Numbered from the stretch's first letter, positions 1 through 6,973 are shown. The stretch is 9,899 bases of DNA from Actinomycetota bacterium (GCA_005883905.1 VAYD01000152.1:1-9899), one strand, 5' to 3'. Numbers and translations: made by a program. Notes: a model not told the origin generated them from the sequence alone.

Positions 1-219
1 AACGACATCCCGGCGCGAGAGACGCGGTTCTCCCTCACGGACGTGTACTCCGCGCGCGAGGCGTTCGTCACAGGCACCTTCGCCGGCGTCGTGCCGGTGC
101 GGTCGGTCGACGGGCGCACGATCGGCGACGGCCGCCGCGGGCCGATGGTCGAGCGCCTGCAGGCGCTGTACGGCGAGCTCGTGGACGCCGACGTGGCGGA
201 AACATCTCCACCGCGATGA
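1..219 (+). CDS. Class IV (branched-chain-type) aminotransferase, C-terminal fragment
   Basis: This is the last 72 codons of a PLP-dependent class IV aminotransferase; the rest lies left of the window. The visible residues contain EAFVTGTFAGVVPV, then DGRTIGDGRRGPM and ERLQALYGELVDAD. These match the C-terminal part of the IlvE/D-amino-acid transaminase family, where the TGT/AGVVPV segment helps form the cofactor and substrate pocket. The family transfers amino groups between branched-chain (or D-) amino acids and 2-oxo acids in the cytoplasm. The exact substrate cannot be told from this fragment. The frame ends at a TGA overlapping the next start as ATGA, so translation is probably coupled. 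The last six residues (ETSPPR) are encoded by bases that, in the other frame, encode a conserved sulfotransferase N-terminus, so this tail may not be ancestral. The family is certain; the specificity is not. Confidence 0.85.
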   Translation, partial: NDIPARETRFSLTDVYSAREAFVTGTFAGVVPVRSVDGRTIGDGRRGPMVERLQALYGELVDADVAETSPPR

Positions 220-890
220 TGCGGGCGTTCGAGAACCGCCCGGACGCCGTCGTCGTCGACGAGCCGCTGTACGCGGCCTACCTGGATCGCACCGGGATCG
301 AGCACCCGGCGCGCGAGGAGGTCATCGCCTCGCAGCCCACAGACCTCGCGACCGCGATCGCCGGCCTGTTGGAGCCGCTCGCGCCCGGCCGCACCGTCCA
401 CTACGCCAAGCACATGGCGCACCACGTGTCCCGGGACATGGACCTGCGCTGGACGCTCGACTTCTCCAACGTGCTGCTGATCCGCGACCCGATCGAGGTC
501 GTCGCCTCCTACGTGCGCTCCCGCGAGTCCTGTGAGCCCGAGGACATCGGGCTGCCGCAGCAGGGCTGGCTCGCGGAGCTGTGGGACGAGCACGATGCGG
601 ACGTGCCGGTGATCGACGCGAAGGACTTCCTGCTCGCGCCCGAGGCGCACCTGCGCTGGCTGTGCGACTGGCTCGGCATCCCGTTCAGCGACCGGATGCT
701 GTCGTGGCCGCCGGGGCCGCGCGACTCCGACGGCGTGTGGGCGCCGCATTGGTACGCCGCGGTCTGGTCCTCGACCGGCTTCGCGCCCTGGCGCCCACGC
801 GAGACGTCCCTCTCCGACCACGACGCCGCCGTCGCCGAGGCGTGCCGCCCGACCTACGAGGCCTTGCACGCGCGGCGGGTGAGGGTGTAG
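216..890 (+). CDS. P-loop sulfotransferase-like protein, apparently lacking its N-terminal P-loop
   Basis: This is a 224-residue protein of the sulfotransferase-like P-loop family that accompanies class IV aminotransferases. Visible features are the DEPLYAAYLDRTG block (about 15-27), YAKHM (63-67), LLIRDPIEVVASY (87-99), which fits the 3'-phosphate-binding motif with Arg90 and Ser98, PVIDAKDFL (131-139) and DGVWAPHWY (172-180). As I recall, the plant BCAT-like proteins 1-3 carry the same blocks in one chain with an aminotransferase domain; here the two are separate adjacent genes. Family members usually begin with a segment like WSGPRNISTA that holds the 5'-phosphosulfate-binding loop. In this frame the bases just upstream of the ATG read GGNISTA, so the end of that motif is present but untranslated and the W-S-G-P-R part is missing. 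No start codon lies nearby upstream in this frame. It may be a truncated or inactive protein, or the result of a sequence error. Substrate unknown. Confidence 0.75.
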   Translation: MMRAFENRPDAVVVDEPLYAAYLDRTGIEHPAREEVIASQPTDLATAIAGLLEPLAPGRTVHYAKHMAHHVSRDMDLRWTLDFSNVLLIRDPIEVVASYVRSRESCEPEDIGLPQQGWLAELWDEHDADVPVIDAKDFLLAPEAHLRWLCDWLGIPFSDRMLSWPPGPRDSDGVWAPHWYAAVWSSTGFAPWRPRETSLSDHDAAVAEACRPTYEALHARRVRV

Positions 891-895
891 GCGTC

Positions 896-2089
896 ATGTC
901 ACGGATCGTTCGCATCGTCAGCCAGCCATGGACGCCCACGCGCGTGGGGGACGAGCTCCTCGAGGCCCTTGGTGACGGCTATTCGACCCTCACCGCAAGT
1001 GTCGGCTTCGTGAATGCAAGCGGTGTCCGGCACCTCGCGGCCGCGCTCGAGGCGTTCCGCACGCGCGGCGGTCACGCAACGTTCGTCGTCGGGCTGGACG
1101 GCAAGATCACGTCCGAGGCCGGCGTGCGGGCGCTCGCGCGCATCGCCGACGAGGTGTGGCTGTTCCGCCATCCGGGGCGGCCGCTCTTCCATCCAAAGAC
1201 GTACGTCTTCGACGGGCGGGATGGCGGGCTTGCGCTGATCGGCTCGGCCAACCTCACCGAGAGCGCGCTTTGGGTCAACTACGAGGACCTGGCCGTGCTG
1301 GAGCTTGCGCCCGGCGAGGACCAGACGATCCTCGATGACCTGCGCGGCGCGATCCAGTACCTCAAGGACGGTCCCAACGCGCACGTCGCCACTGGCGACC
1401 TGATCGACAAGGTCAAGAAGCAGGGACTGCTGCCCAACGAAGCTGAATCGCGGCGCCGGCAGCATGAGGAGGAGGTGACGCGGGACACCGCGAGCGCGGA
1501 TGAGGGCGACACGCCGCTGTTCCCGCCGTCGGCCGTCGCCGTCCCGCCCGCGGTGCCACTCTTGCCCGAGGAGACGGACGACGCCGTGCGGTGGCCACCC
1601 GCTCCGCGGACCGGGCGGACGCCCGTGATCCCGAGGGCGGGTGTAGCGCATTCGATCTTCGTTCTGCGTCTCGGCCGCCGCGATTCGGGGGTCCGGCCCG
1701 GATACTCGCCTGACGTGTTCATCCCGGTCGCGGCGCGCAACCGCGATCGCGACTTCTGGGGAGACCTTGAACCCGTGATCACCGACGATGGCAACGAGTA
1801 CGAGGAGCGCTATGCGGAGATTGAGTTCCGGCGGCTCTCCGGCGCGATCGAGCAGGAGAGCCGGCGCCTGTACTTCTATCCCCGGCGCGACGAGTTCCGG
1901 CTCAATTCGCGCCAGGTGCACGAGGACGCCGACGAGGGCGACCTGCTGTCCATCGAGCTCGCGCCGCCTGGGCTCGGCTTCGAGTACACGGCTCGGGTGA
2001 TCAAGCCGAGCGATCCGCTTTTCGAGCGCTACGACGCCGTCGCGAACGAGCCCGTGCGGAACAGCGACAAGCGGTGGGGCTACGCCTAA
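896..2089 (+). CDS. PLD-family type II restriction endonuclease (BfiI/NgoFVII-like)
   Basis: This is a 397-residue predicted DNA endonuclease. Residues about 1-165 form a single phospholipase D domain: HPKTYVFD gives the HxK(x)4D motif with His99, Lys101 and Asp106, followed by GSANL (Asn119) and Glu130. The spacing His-Lys-Asn-Glu (99, 101, 119, 130) equals that of the BfiI active-site residues as I recall them (105, 107, 125, 136). One motif per chain suggests a dimer with a shared, metal-independent active site, as in Nuc and BfiI. Residues about 180-245 are a proline- and acid-rich linker. Residues about 250-397, including EFRLNSRQVHEDADEGDLLSIEL, resemble a B3-like DNA-binding domain. 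The ATG is 5 bases after the sulfotransferase stop, with a weak purine-rich GGTGAGGG upstream. The frame stays open back to 581, but that part is a shadow of the previous gene. The gene points towards the two methyltransferases on the other strand. A non-restriction PLD nuclease is the main alternative. The cleavage site cannot be predicted. Confidence 0.8.
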   Translation: MSRIVRIVSQPWTPTRVGDELLEALGDGYSTLTASVGFVNASGVRHLAAALEAFRTRGGHATFVVGLDGKITSEAGVRALARIADEVWLFRHPGRPLFHPKTYVFDGRDGGLALIGSANLTESALWVNYEDLAVLELAPGEDQTILDDLRGAIQYLKDGPNAHVATGDLIDKVKKQGLLPNEAESRRRQHEEEVTRDTASADEGDTPLFPPSAVAVPPAVPLLPEETDDAVRWPPAPRTGRTPVIPRAGVAHSIFVLRLGRRDSGVRPGYSPDVFIPVAARNRDRDFWGDLEPVITDDGNEYEERYAEIEFRRLSGAIEQESRRLYFYPRRDEFRLNSRQVHEDADEGDLLSIELAPPGLGFEYTARVIKPSDPLFERYDAVANEPVRNSDKRWGYA

Positions 2090-2100
2090 GCAGCGGTGCG

Positions 2101-2118
2101 TGCCACCCAGATGTGGCA
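2101..2118 (+). terminator. Small inverted repeat just after the endonuclease gene
   Basis: TGCCAC at 2101-2106 pairs with GTGGCA at 2113-2118 around a 6-base loop, 11 bases after the endonuclease stop. There is no T-run behind it. It could help end the + strand transcript, but a stem this short also occurs by chance in GC-rich DNA. Confidence 0.25.
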
Positions 2119-2188
2119 TAGCAACACCAGGATGGAACGCAACCGCGCGAGCGCCCGGAACTGACTGTCGGTCGGACTCCGGTTTGGG

Positions 2189-2229
2189 CGCCGAACGAAA
2201 GTGGCCGTGGGGAACATTTTCGTTCGGCG
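2189..2229. terminator. Perfect 12-bp inverted repeat between convergent genes; likely two-way terminator or operator
   Basis: CGCCGAACGAAA (2189-2200) is the exact reverse complement of TTTCGTTCGGCG (2218-2229), around a 17-base loop. G·U pairs could extend the stem by one at each end. It lies between the endonuclease stop (2089) and the methyltransferase stop (2272 on the other strand), where a bidirectional terminator is expected. Neither side has a T-run, which is common for actinobacterial terminators but also fits a protein-binding operator. The rest of 2090-2271 shows no convincing gene. Confidence 0.5.
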
Positions 2230-2271
2230 TGGACCGCGGGCGAATGCGCCAGGGCGGACCGGGAGCTACGC

Positions 2272-3756
2272 CTAGGCCATGTGTGGAGCGCGGAACATCA
2301 GGATGTCCTCGCTCGGGATCGTGTTGCGCTGGTGCGGGAGATAGGACGACTGCCCGCCCATGACGATCCGCTCCTCGACGGTGAACCGGAGCGACTCCGC
2401 GACGTCGCAGAGGAAGTCGGCGGTCCGCATCTGGAAGCGCTCGTCACCGGCGCTCGTGTAGCTGTCGCCGATCACGATCGCGCATAGCGCGCCGGGCTTC
2501 AGGTGCGCTGAGGCCTCGCACAGCACGGCGGCCATGTCGGCGAAGTAGCGGTACAGCAGCGCCGGCAGGTTCTCGCGACGGAAGCCGACGCCGGCGGCGT
2601 CGTTGCGGCGCTTGATCTCGGCGATGTCGGTCACGACGCGCTCGGGCAGCCCGTCGGCGTTGTCTTGCAGCCGAGCCTCGAGATCGAGCCGCTGGCGCTT
2701 GCGCAGCTCGCGGTTGCCGATCATCGCCCACTCGAGCGCCGACCGGTCCCCGACATCGGCCAGCCCGAGCGCGTAGATCGACAACCGGTCGGTGTCGATG
2801 TACGGCAGGGCCGCGGCGTACGGCGGCGAGGTCACGAGCGCGTCGAACTGCTGACCGTGCCAGGTTGCCGACTCGCGCGCGTCGCCCTCGACCGTCGACA
2901 CCGCGCCGGGCTCGATCTCCAGCTCGCGCAGCAGACGCAGGCCGGTGAGCACCCCCGCGCACGTCTGGCGGACCTCGTTCTCCCACCGGACCCGCAGCTG
3001 CTCGGCGGGCGGCGCGGTCTCGCGCCGGAAGATGCGCAGCTGCGTCGGCTCCTGCAGCGACCACTGCCGCAGCAGCGCGCTGAGGCTGAGTCGCGCGAGA
3101 TCGCGCAGCGCCGGCGCGACGTCGGCCCGCGCGGCGCCGCCGAGGATCCGCTCGATCAGCCGCAGCGTGTCGGGCGGGAACCAGCGCTCGAGGTACTGCC
3201 GGTTCGCCAAGTCGCCGCCGCGGCTCGCATCAGCTGAAGCGACGAGCTCATCGGCCGCGCCCGCCGCCGCATCCGGATCGAGCTGCAGTACCGCGACCTT
3301 CGTGCGCGCGATCAGCGCGGCGAGCGGGTTGCGGTCGATCCCGTGGGCAGCGAAGCCCATGAGCGACGCCTCGAGCGTCGTCGTGCCGCTGCCGACGAAC
3401 GGATCCACAACCTGGCCGGGCGCGACCGCGGGAGCGGCATTGAGCAGCGCGCGCACCAGCTGCGGGAAGTACTTGCCCTTGTACGAATGCAGGCCGTGGG
3501 TGAGGTAGTTGTGCGCCGCGCCGCGGTGGCCGTCGTTCGTCGCCTCCGCCTGGAGCCGCAGCGAGAGCGCACCGCCGTCGCCCTGCAGCTTCGTGAAGCG
3601 GTCGAAGTAGAACTGGTGCGTCGCATGGCCGCCGATCCGCGCCGTGAACGCGAGCATCCGCGGATCCAGCGCGCGCTCGAGCTCGAGCAGCGCGAGTCGC
3701 TCCTCGAACGGCTGCAGCGTGTAGCCGACCGGCCGGCGGTCAGCGGCGGTAGACAA
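2272..3756 (-). CDS. DNA amino-methyltransferase 1 (predicted N4-cytosine) of a type II R-M system
   Basis: This is a 494-residue S-adenosylmethionine-dependent DNA methyltransferase. The S-adenosylmethionine-binding motif I is DPFVGSGTT (118-126), preceded by HGLHSYKGKYFPQL (87-100) and followed by GIDRNP (139-144). The catalytic motif IV is TSPPY (309-313). SPPY is typical of N4-cytosine methyltransferases, whereas N6-adenine enzymes more often have D/NPPY. About 190 residues separate motifs I and IV; this stretch may carry the target recognition region. VIGDSY (428-433) is a downstream fold motif. The start is a TTG overlapping the end of the upstream methyltransferase gene by 17 bases. 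A GGAG lies 7 bases before it, and the next in-frame ATG is at residue 34, so the TTG is preferred. The stop is TAG. It probably protects one strand of an asymmetric site cut by the endonuclease encoded at 896-2089. Adenine modification is possible. Confidence 0.85.
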   Translation of the reverse strand: MSTAADRRPVGYTLQPFEERLALLELERALDPRMLAFTARIGGHATHQFYFDRFTKLQGDGGALSLRLQAEATNDGHRGAAHNYLTHGLHSYKGKYFPQLVRALLNAAPAVAPGQVVDPFVGSGTTTLEASLMGFAAHGIDRNPLAALIARTKVAVLQLDPDAAAGAADELVASADASRGGDLANRQYLERWFPPDTLRLIERILGGAARADVAPALRDLARLSLSALLRQWSLQEPTQLRIFRRETAPPAEQLRVRWENEVRQTCAGVLTGLRLLRELEIEPGAVSTVEGDARESATWHGQQFDALVTSPPYAAALPYIDTDRLSIYALGLADVGDRSALEWAMIGNRELRKRQRLDLEARLQDNADGLPERVVTDIAEIKRRNDAAGVGFRRENLPALLYRYFADMAAVLCEASAHLKPGALCAIVIGDSYTSAGDERFQMRTADFLCDVAESLRFTVEERIVMGGQSSYLPHQRNTIPSEDILMFRAPHMA

Positions 3757-4918
3757 GGACGTGCTCCGTCTTGATGCTCCCGATCGACGGGATGAACGCC
3801 TTGCGCTTGGGATCGATGACGCGTTTGAAGGTGACCACGCTCGCGAGCCCCGCCGCCGCAGCGGCAGCGGCGACGATGTGGTCGTTGCGAACGAATTCGC
3901 CGCGCACGATCGAGTCGCCGATCACCACGACCGCGTGGCCGCCGGGCCGTAGCGCGCGCGCCGCGTGGTCGAGCACGCTGCCCATGTCCCGAGCGAAGTC
4001 CTCGGACGTGGCTCCGTTGGCCGCGGAGTAGGCGCGGTGGTGTCCGATCTCGCGCGCCTTGAACTCCCACGGGTCCTCCTCGAGCCAGAGGATGCGGTTC
4101 TGGTGGTAGAGGTGGTAGCTCCAGGCGTTCGGGTACGGCGGCGAGGTGATCATCAGCGCGGCCGAGCCTTCGCGGACGTAGTCGGCCTCCCGCGCGTCGG
4201 CCGCGACGACCGTCGCGGCCTCGGGCGCGGTGGCCCGAAGCGCGCCGAGCGCGTCGATGCTCTCCAGCAGCCGGCGGACGTAGAGCCGCCCCACGGCGCC
4301 GGCGCCGACGGCCTTCTGCCTGCGCACGTAACGCGTGTCGCTGTCCTGCCAGGAGACCGCGACGATGATCGACGAGAAGCACATGCGTAGGACCGCGGCT
4401 ACGTCGGGATCGAGCTCGTCCCGGATGACCTCGCGCAGCGCGGCGAGCTCGCGCGCGATCTGCTCGTCGAACCAGAACTCGAGGCCCTTGAAGCGCCGTC
4501 CTCCGACGGGCGTCCACGCATCGGGCAGGGTCACCGCGCCCGCCTGCAGGCGGGCGCGGACACGCGCCTCGGTCTGCGCCGCCCACCGCTGCAGCGATCC
4601 AACCTGCTCGGCCGACAGGAGGCGTGTCTTCGCCGTTGCCGCGACGACGGCCACGGGGTTGAGATCGCCGCCGACGCCGCGGCGCCCCGCCAGCAGCGCC
4701 TCGACGAGCGCGGTGCCGCTGCCCACGAACGGGTCGAAGACGAGATCCCCCGGGCGGGTCAGCGCCTCGATCACCCGACGCGGGAGCGCCGGCACGAACT
4801 TCGCCGGGTACGGATGGAGCCCATGGATGGGGTGCGCGCCGGCCTCGGCTGTGAACGACCAGTCGATCCCGTCCAGGGCCTGCGGATCGGGGGTCGTGAG
4901 CGCGGCGGCGGCTTCCAT
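3740..4918 (-). CDS. DNA amino-methyltransferase 2 (predicted N4-cytosine) of a type II R-M system
   Basis: This is a 392-residue DNA methyltransferase of the same general family as its downstream neighbour. IHGLHPYPAKFVPAL (31-45) precedes motif I, DPFVGSGTA (62-70), then GGDLNP (83-88). The catalytic TSPPYPNAWSY is at 258-268, VVIGDS at 331-336, and the end IKTEHVLVYRR is a typical family terminus. TSPPY favours N4-cytosine as target. The 186 residues between motifs I and IV share little obvious sequence with the other enzyme, so the two probably read different sequences, such as the two strands of one asymmetric site. The ATG lies 13 bases after the histidine kinase stop with no visible Shine-Dalgarno sequence, so it may be translated by reinitiation. 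The TGA overlaps the next gene. A run of seven alanines (350-356) is encoded by GC-rich repeats. Its partner nuclease is probably the convergent PLD endonuclease. Confidence 0.85.
   Translation of the reverse strand: MEAAAALTTPDPQALDGIDWSFTAEAGAHPIHGLHPYPAKFVPALPRRVIEALTRPGDLVFDPFVGSGTALVEALLAGRRGVGGDLNPVAVVAATAKTRLLSAEQVGSLQRWAAQTEARVRARLQAGAVTLPDAWTPVGGRRFKGLEFWFDEQIARELAALREVIRDELDPDVAAVLRMCFSSIIVAVSWQDSDTRYVRRQKAVGAGAVGRLYVRRLLESIDALGALRATAPEAATVVAADAREADYVREGSAALMITSPPYPNAWSYHLYHQNRILWLEEDPWEFKAREIGHHRAYSAANGATSEDFARDMGSVLDHAARALRPGGHAVVVIGDSIVRGEFVRNDHIVAAAAAAAGLASVVTFKRVIDPKRKAFIPSIGSIKTEHVLVYRR
3764..3767 (-). promoter_or_regulatory. Ribosome binding site supporting the TTG start of methyltransferase 1
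   Basis: On the - strand GGAG is followed by 7 bases and then TTG (3756-3754). It lies inside the 3' end of the upstream methyltransferase gene and decides for the TTG start over the later ATG. Confidence 0.55.
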
Positions 4919-4931
4919 GGCGGGCCGGACG

Positions 4932-6293
4932 TTACGTGCGAGCGCGGACGCTCACCGCGCCGCCCTCCGCGCGGTTCGCCGCTTCGGCCGTACCGCCGTG
5001 CGCCTCGGCGATGGCGCGCACGATCGACAGGCCGAGCCCGGCGCCGCCGCGCGAGCGCGCCGGATCGGCCCGCGAGAAGCGCTCGAAGACGCGCGGCAGG
5101 AACTCGGGGGCGAAGCCGGGACCTTCGTCGAGCACGTGCATCTCGACGTGCCCGTTGCGTTCGCGAGCGGTCAGGAGGACCGGGCCGTTGCCGTGGTTGA
5201 GCGCGTTCGTGACCATGTTCGTCAGCGCCTGCTCGAGCCGGTCGCGGTCGGCCGGGACCACGAGCGATCCCGCGCTCTCGGCACGGACGAGCCTGCTCTC
5301 GCCACGCGCGGCGCCCGCGATCCGGTCCGTGACGGCGCGCAGAACCGGCTCGATCTCGACCGGGCGCTTGTCCACCGGCAGGCGGCCCTGGTCCGCGCGC
5401 GCGATGACGAGCAGGTCCTCGGCGAGCTTCGAGAGCCGGTCGACCTCCTCGGCGGCCGACTGCAGCCGGCGCTCGAGGTCCTCGTGCGACAGGCGCTCGG
5501 TGAGCGTCACCTCGAGCTCGAGCTTGAGGATCGTGAGCGGGGTGCGCAGCTCGTGGCCGGCGTTGGCGACGAAGACCCGCTCGCGATCCATCGCCTCCTC
5601 CAGCCGGTTCAGCATCTGGTTGAGCGTGTCCCCCAGCCGGTACAGCTCGTCGTGGGCGCGCGGAACCGGCAGGCGGTCGCCGTGGCCGGAGCCCGAGATC
5701 CGCGCGGCACGCCCGCGCATCCGCTCGACCGGCGCCAGCGCGAACGCGGCGAGGGCGTAGCCGGCCACGCACGTCAGCACGAGCAGGATCGGCCCGCCGA
5801 TGAAGAGCATCTCGTCGAGCGTGCGCAACGCGCGATCGCGCTGCGACAGCGACGAGCCGACGACAAGCACCGCGGCCGGCGGGGCCGCGAGCGGCTCGGC
5901 GACGACCCGCGCGTTCTCGCGGCGAGCGATGAGCACGCGCTGGTTCAGCGCGCGCCGGACCTCGTCGCGGGTCAGCAGCGACTTCGCCCCGTGGCCGGGC
6001 GTCGAGTCGACGATCCCACCCGACGGCGTCAGGACCTGGGCGAAGGCGCCGCCGCTCTCGGGCAGCTGCGTGCCCGGGCGCAGCGGGCGGCCCTCGCGGG
6101 CCCGCACGAGCGTCGCGAGGTCGGCGGCGCGGGTGCGCAACCCGCGGTTGATCCCGGCGTCGAGGCTGGACACGAAGCGCGTGTGCAGGAGCAGCGCGAG
6201 GCCGCCGAACAGCACGATCATCACCCCGGCGAACGCGAGCGAGAGCCGCACCCGGATCGGCAGGCGGCTGATCAGGTCAGCGAGGATCGTCAT
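4932..6293 (-). CDS. Membrane sensor histidine kinase of a two-component system
   Basis: This is a 453-residue HAMP-containing sensor kinase. One transmembrane helix lies at about 16-37 and a second at about 162-188, enclosing an extracytoplasmic sensor region of roughly 120 residues with no family I recognise. A HAMP linker follows at about 185-238. The phosphorylated His247 lies in AGHELRTPLT. The ATPase domain has the N box NMVTNALNH (Asn363), G1 DEGPGF (389-394), an FERF box and G2 GGAGLGLSIV (416-425), so all catalytic motifs are present. It should phosphorylate the regulator encoded just upstream; the two genes overlap by 17 bases. The signal sensed is unknown. Position downstream of hopanoid genes hints at an envelope stimulus, but that is inference. 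The gene ends with TAA, 13 bases before a methyltransferase start. Confidence 0.93.
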   Translation of the reverse strand: MTILADLISRLPIRVRLSLAFAGVMIVLFGGLALLLHTRFVSSLDAGINRGLRTRAADLATLVRAREGRPLRPGTQLPESGGAFAQVLTPSGGIVDSTPGHGAKSLLTRDEVRRALNQRVLIARRENARVVAEPLAAPPAAVLVVGSSLSQRDRALRTLDEMLFIGGPILLVLTCVAGYALAAFALAPVERMRGRAARISGSGHGDRLPVPRAHDELYRLGDTLNQMLNRLEEAMDRERVFVANAGHELRTPLTILKLELEVTLTERLSHEDLERRLQSAAEEVDRLSKLAEDLLVIARADQGRLPVDKRPVEIEPVLRAVTDRIAGAARGESRLVRAESAGSLVVPADRDRLEQALTNMVTNALNHGNGPVLLTARERNGHVEMHVLDEGPGFAPEFLPRVFERFSRADPARSRGGAGLGLSIVRAIAEAHGGTAEAANRAEGGAVSVRART

Positions 6294-6948
6294 CGATGTG
6301 CAGTCGATAGCCGGCGCCGCGAACCGTCTCGATCGCCTCGCGGCCGAGCTTGTCGCGGAGGTACCCGACGTAGACCTCGATCACGTTGGAGCGGTTCTCG
6401 TAGGTCCCGTCCCACACGTGCTCGAGCAGCTCGAAGCGGTTGAGCACCTGCCCGGGCCGCCGCATGAACATCTCCAGCAGCGCGAACTCGCGCGACGTCA
6501 GCGACAGCCGCGTGCCACCGCGCCATGCCTGGTGGCTTGCAGGATCGAGCCGCAGGTCGCCGACCGTGAGCACGGCCGGCCGCGGCGGCGCGCCGCGGCG
6601 CAGCAGCGCGCGCACGCGCGCCAGCAGCTCGTCGAACGAGAACGGCTTGACGAGGTAGTCGTCGGCGCCGCTGTCGAGCCCGCGGACGCGGTCGTCCACG
6701 TCGCCGAGGGCGGTCAGCATGAGCGTCGGCGACCAGATGCTCTGCTCGCGCAGCCGCCGGCAGACGCCGAAGCCGTCGATGCCCGGCAGCATCAGGTCCA
6801 GCAGGATCAGGTCGTAGTCCGTCGCCGTCGCGCGCACGAGCGCCTCCTCGCCGTTGCTCGCAACGTCGACGCCCATTCCCTCCCGGCGCAGCCGGTGACG
6901 CAGCAACCCCGCCAGCTTCGCCTCGTCCTCCACGACCAGCACGCGCAT
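6277..6948 (-). CDS. OmpR-family response regulator
   Basis: This is a 223-residue DNA-binding response regulator. The receiver domain (1-115) has the acidic pocket VEDE (6-9), phospho-acceptor Asp51 in LLDLMLPG, the Thr79 switch residue in LMLTALG, and Lys101 in KPF. From about 125 to 220 there is a winged-helix OmpR/PhoB-type domain with LTSREFALLEMFMRRPGQVL, NVIEVYVGYLRDKLG and VRGAGYRL. The length is normal. The ATG is 25 bases after the hpnH stop, with only a weak GGGTCGG upstream. It overlaps the kinase gene by 17 bases, so kinase translation is probably coupled. No target operator could be identified in the window. Confidence 0.93.
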   Translation of the reverse strand: MRVLVVEDEAKLAGLLRHRLRREGMGVDVASNGEEALVRATATDYDLILLDLMLPGIDGFGVCRRLREQSIWSPTLMLTALGDVDDRVRGLDSGADDYLVKPFSFDELLARVRALLRRGAPPRPAVLTVGDLRLDPASHQAWRGGTRLSLTSREFALLEMFMRRPGQVLNRFELLEHVWDGTYENRSNVIEVYVGYLRDKLGREAIETVRGAGYRLHIDDDPR

Positions 6949-6973
6949 GTGCCGACCCAGTTTGCCCGATGTC

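Noticed and set aside
581..895. A 5' extension of the endonuclease frame by 105 codons.
   Set aside because: It overlaps the sulfotransferase-like gene in another frame and is low-complexity Arg/Ala-rich; the PLD domain begins right after the ATG at 896.
899..2119. A 406-codon open frame on the - strand.
   Set aside because: It is antisense to the PLD endonuclease and shows no family motifs; the + strand product has a complete HKD motif.
2212..2225. A LexA/SOS-box-like sequence (GAAC...GTTC) in the intergenic region.
   Set aside because: The half sites are 6 bases apart rather than the 4 of the actinobacterial/Bacillus-type box, and there is no promoter-proximal gene it would control.
2100..2363. 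An 87-codon + strand open frame across the convergent intergenic region.
   Set aside because: It runs into the antisense of methyltransferase 1, has no recognisable motif, and would have to span the inverted repeat at 2189-2229.
2272..4918. Methyltransferases as parts of BREX or DISARM phage defence.
   Set aside because: No PglZ, BrxL, helicase, DrmA/B/C or other partner genes are present, whereas a PLD endonuclease is directly next door.
4335..6443. A 702-codon open frame on the + strand.
   Set aside because: It lies opposite the histidine kinase and methyltransferase 2 genes, both with clear family motifs, and its translation is Arg/Ala/Glu-rich with no recognisable domain. Long antisense frames are expected in DNA this GC-rich.
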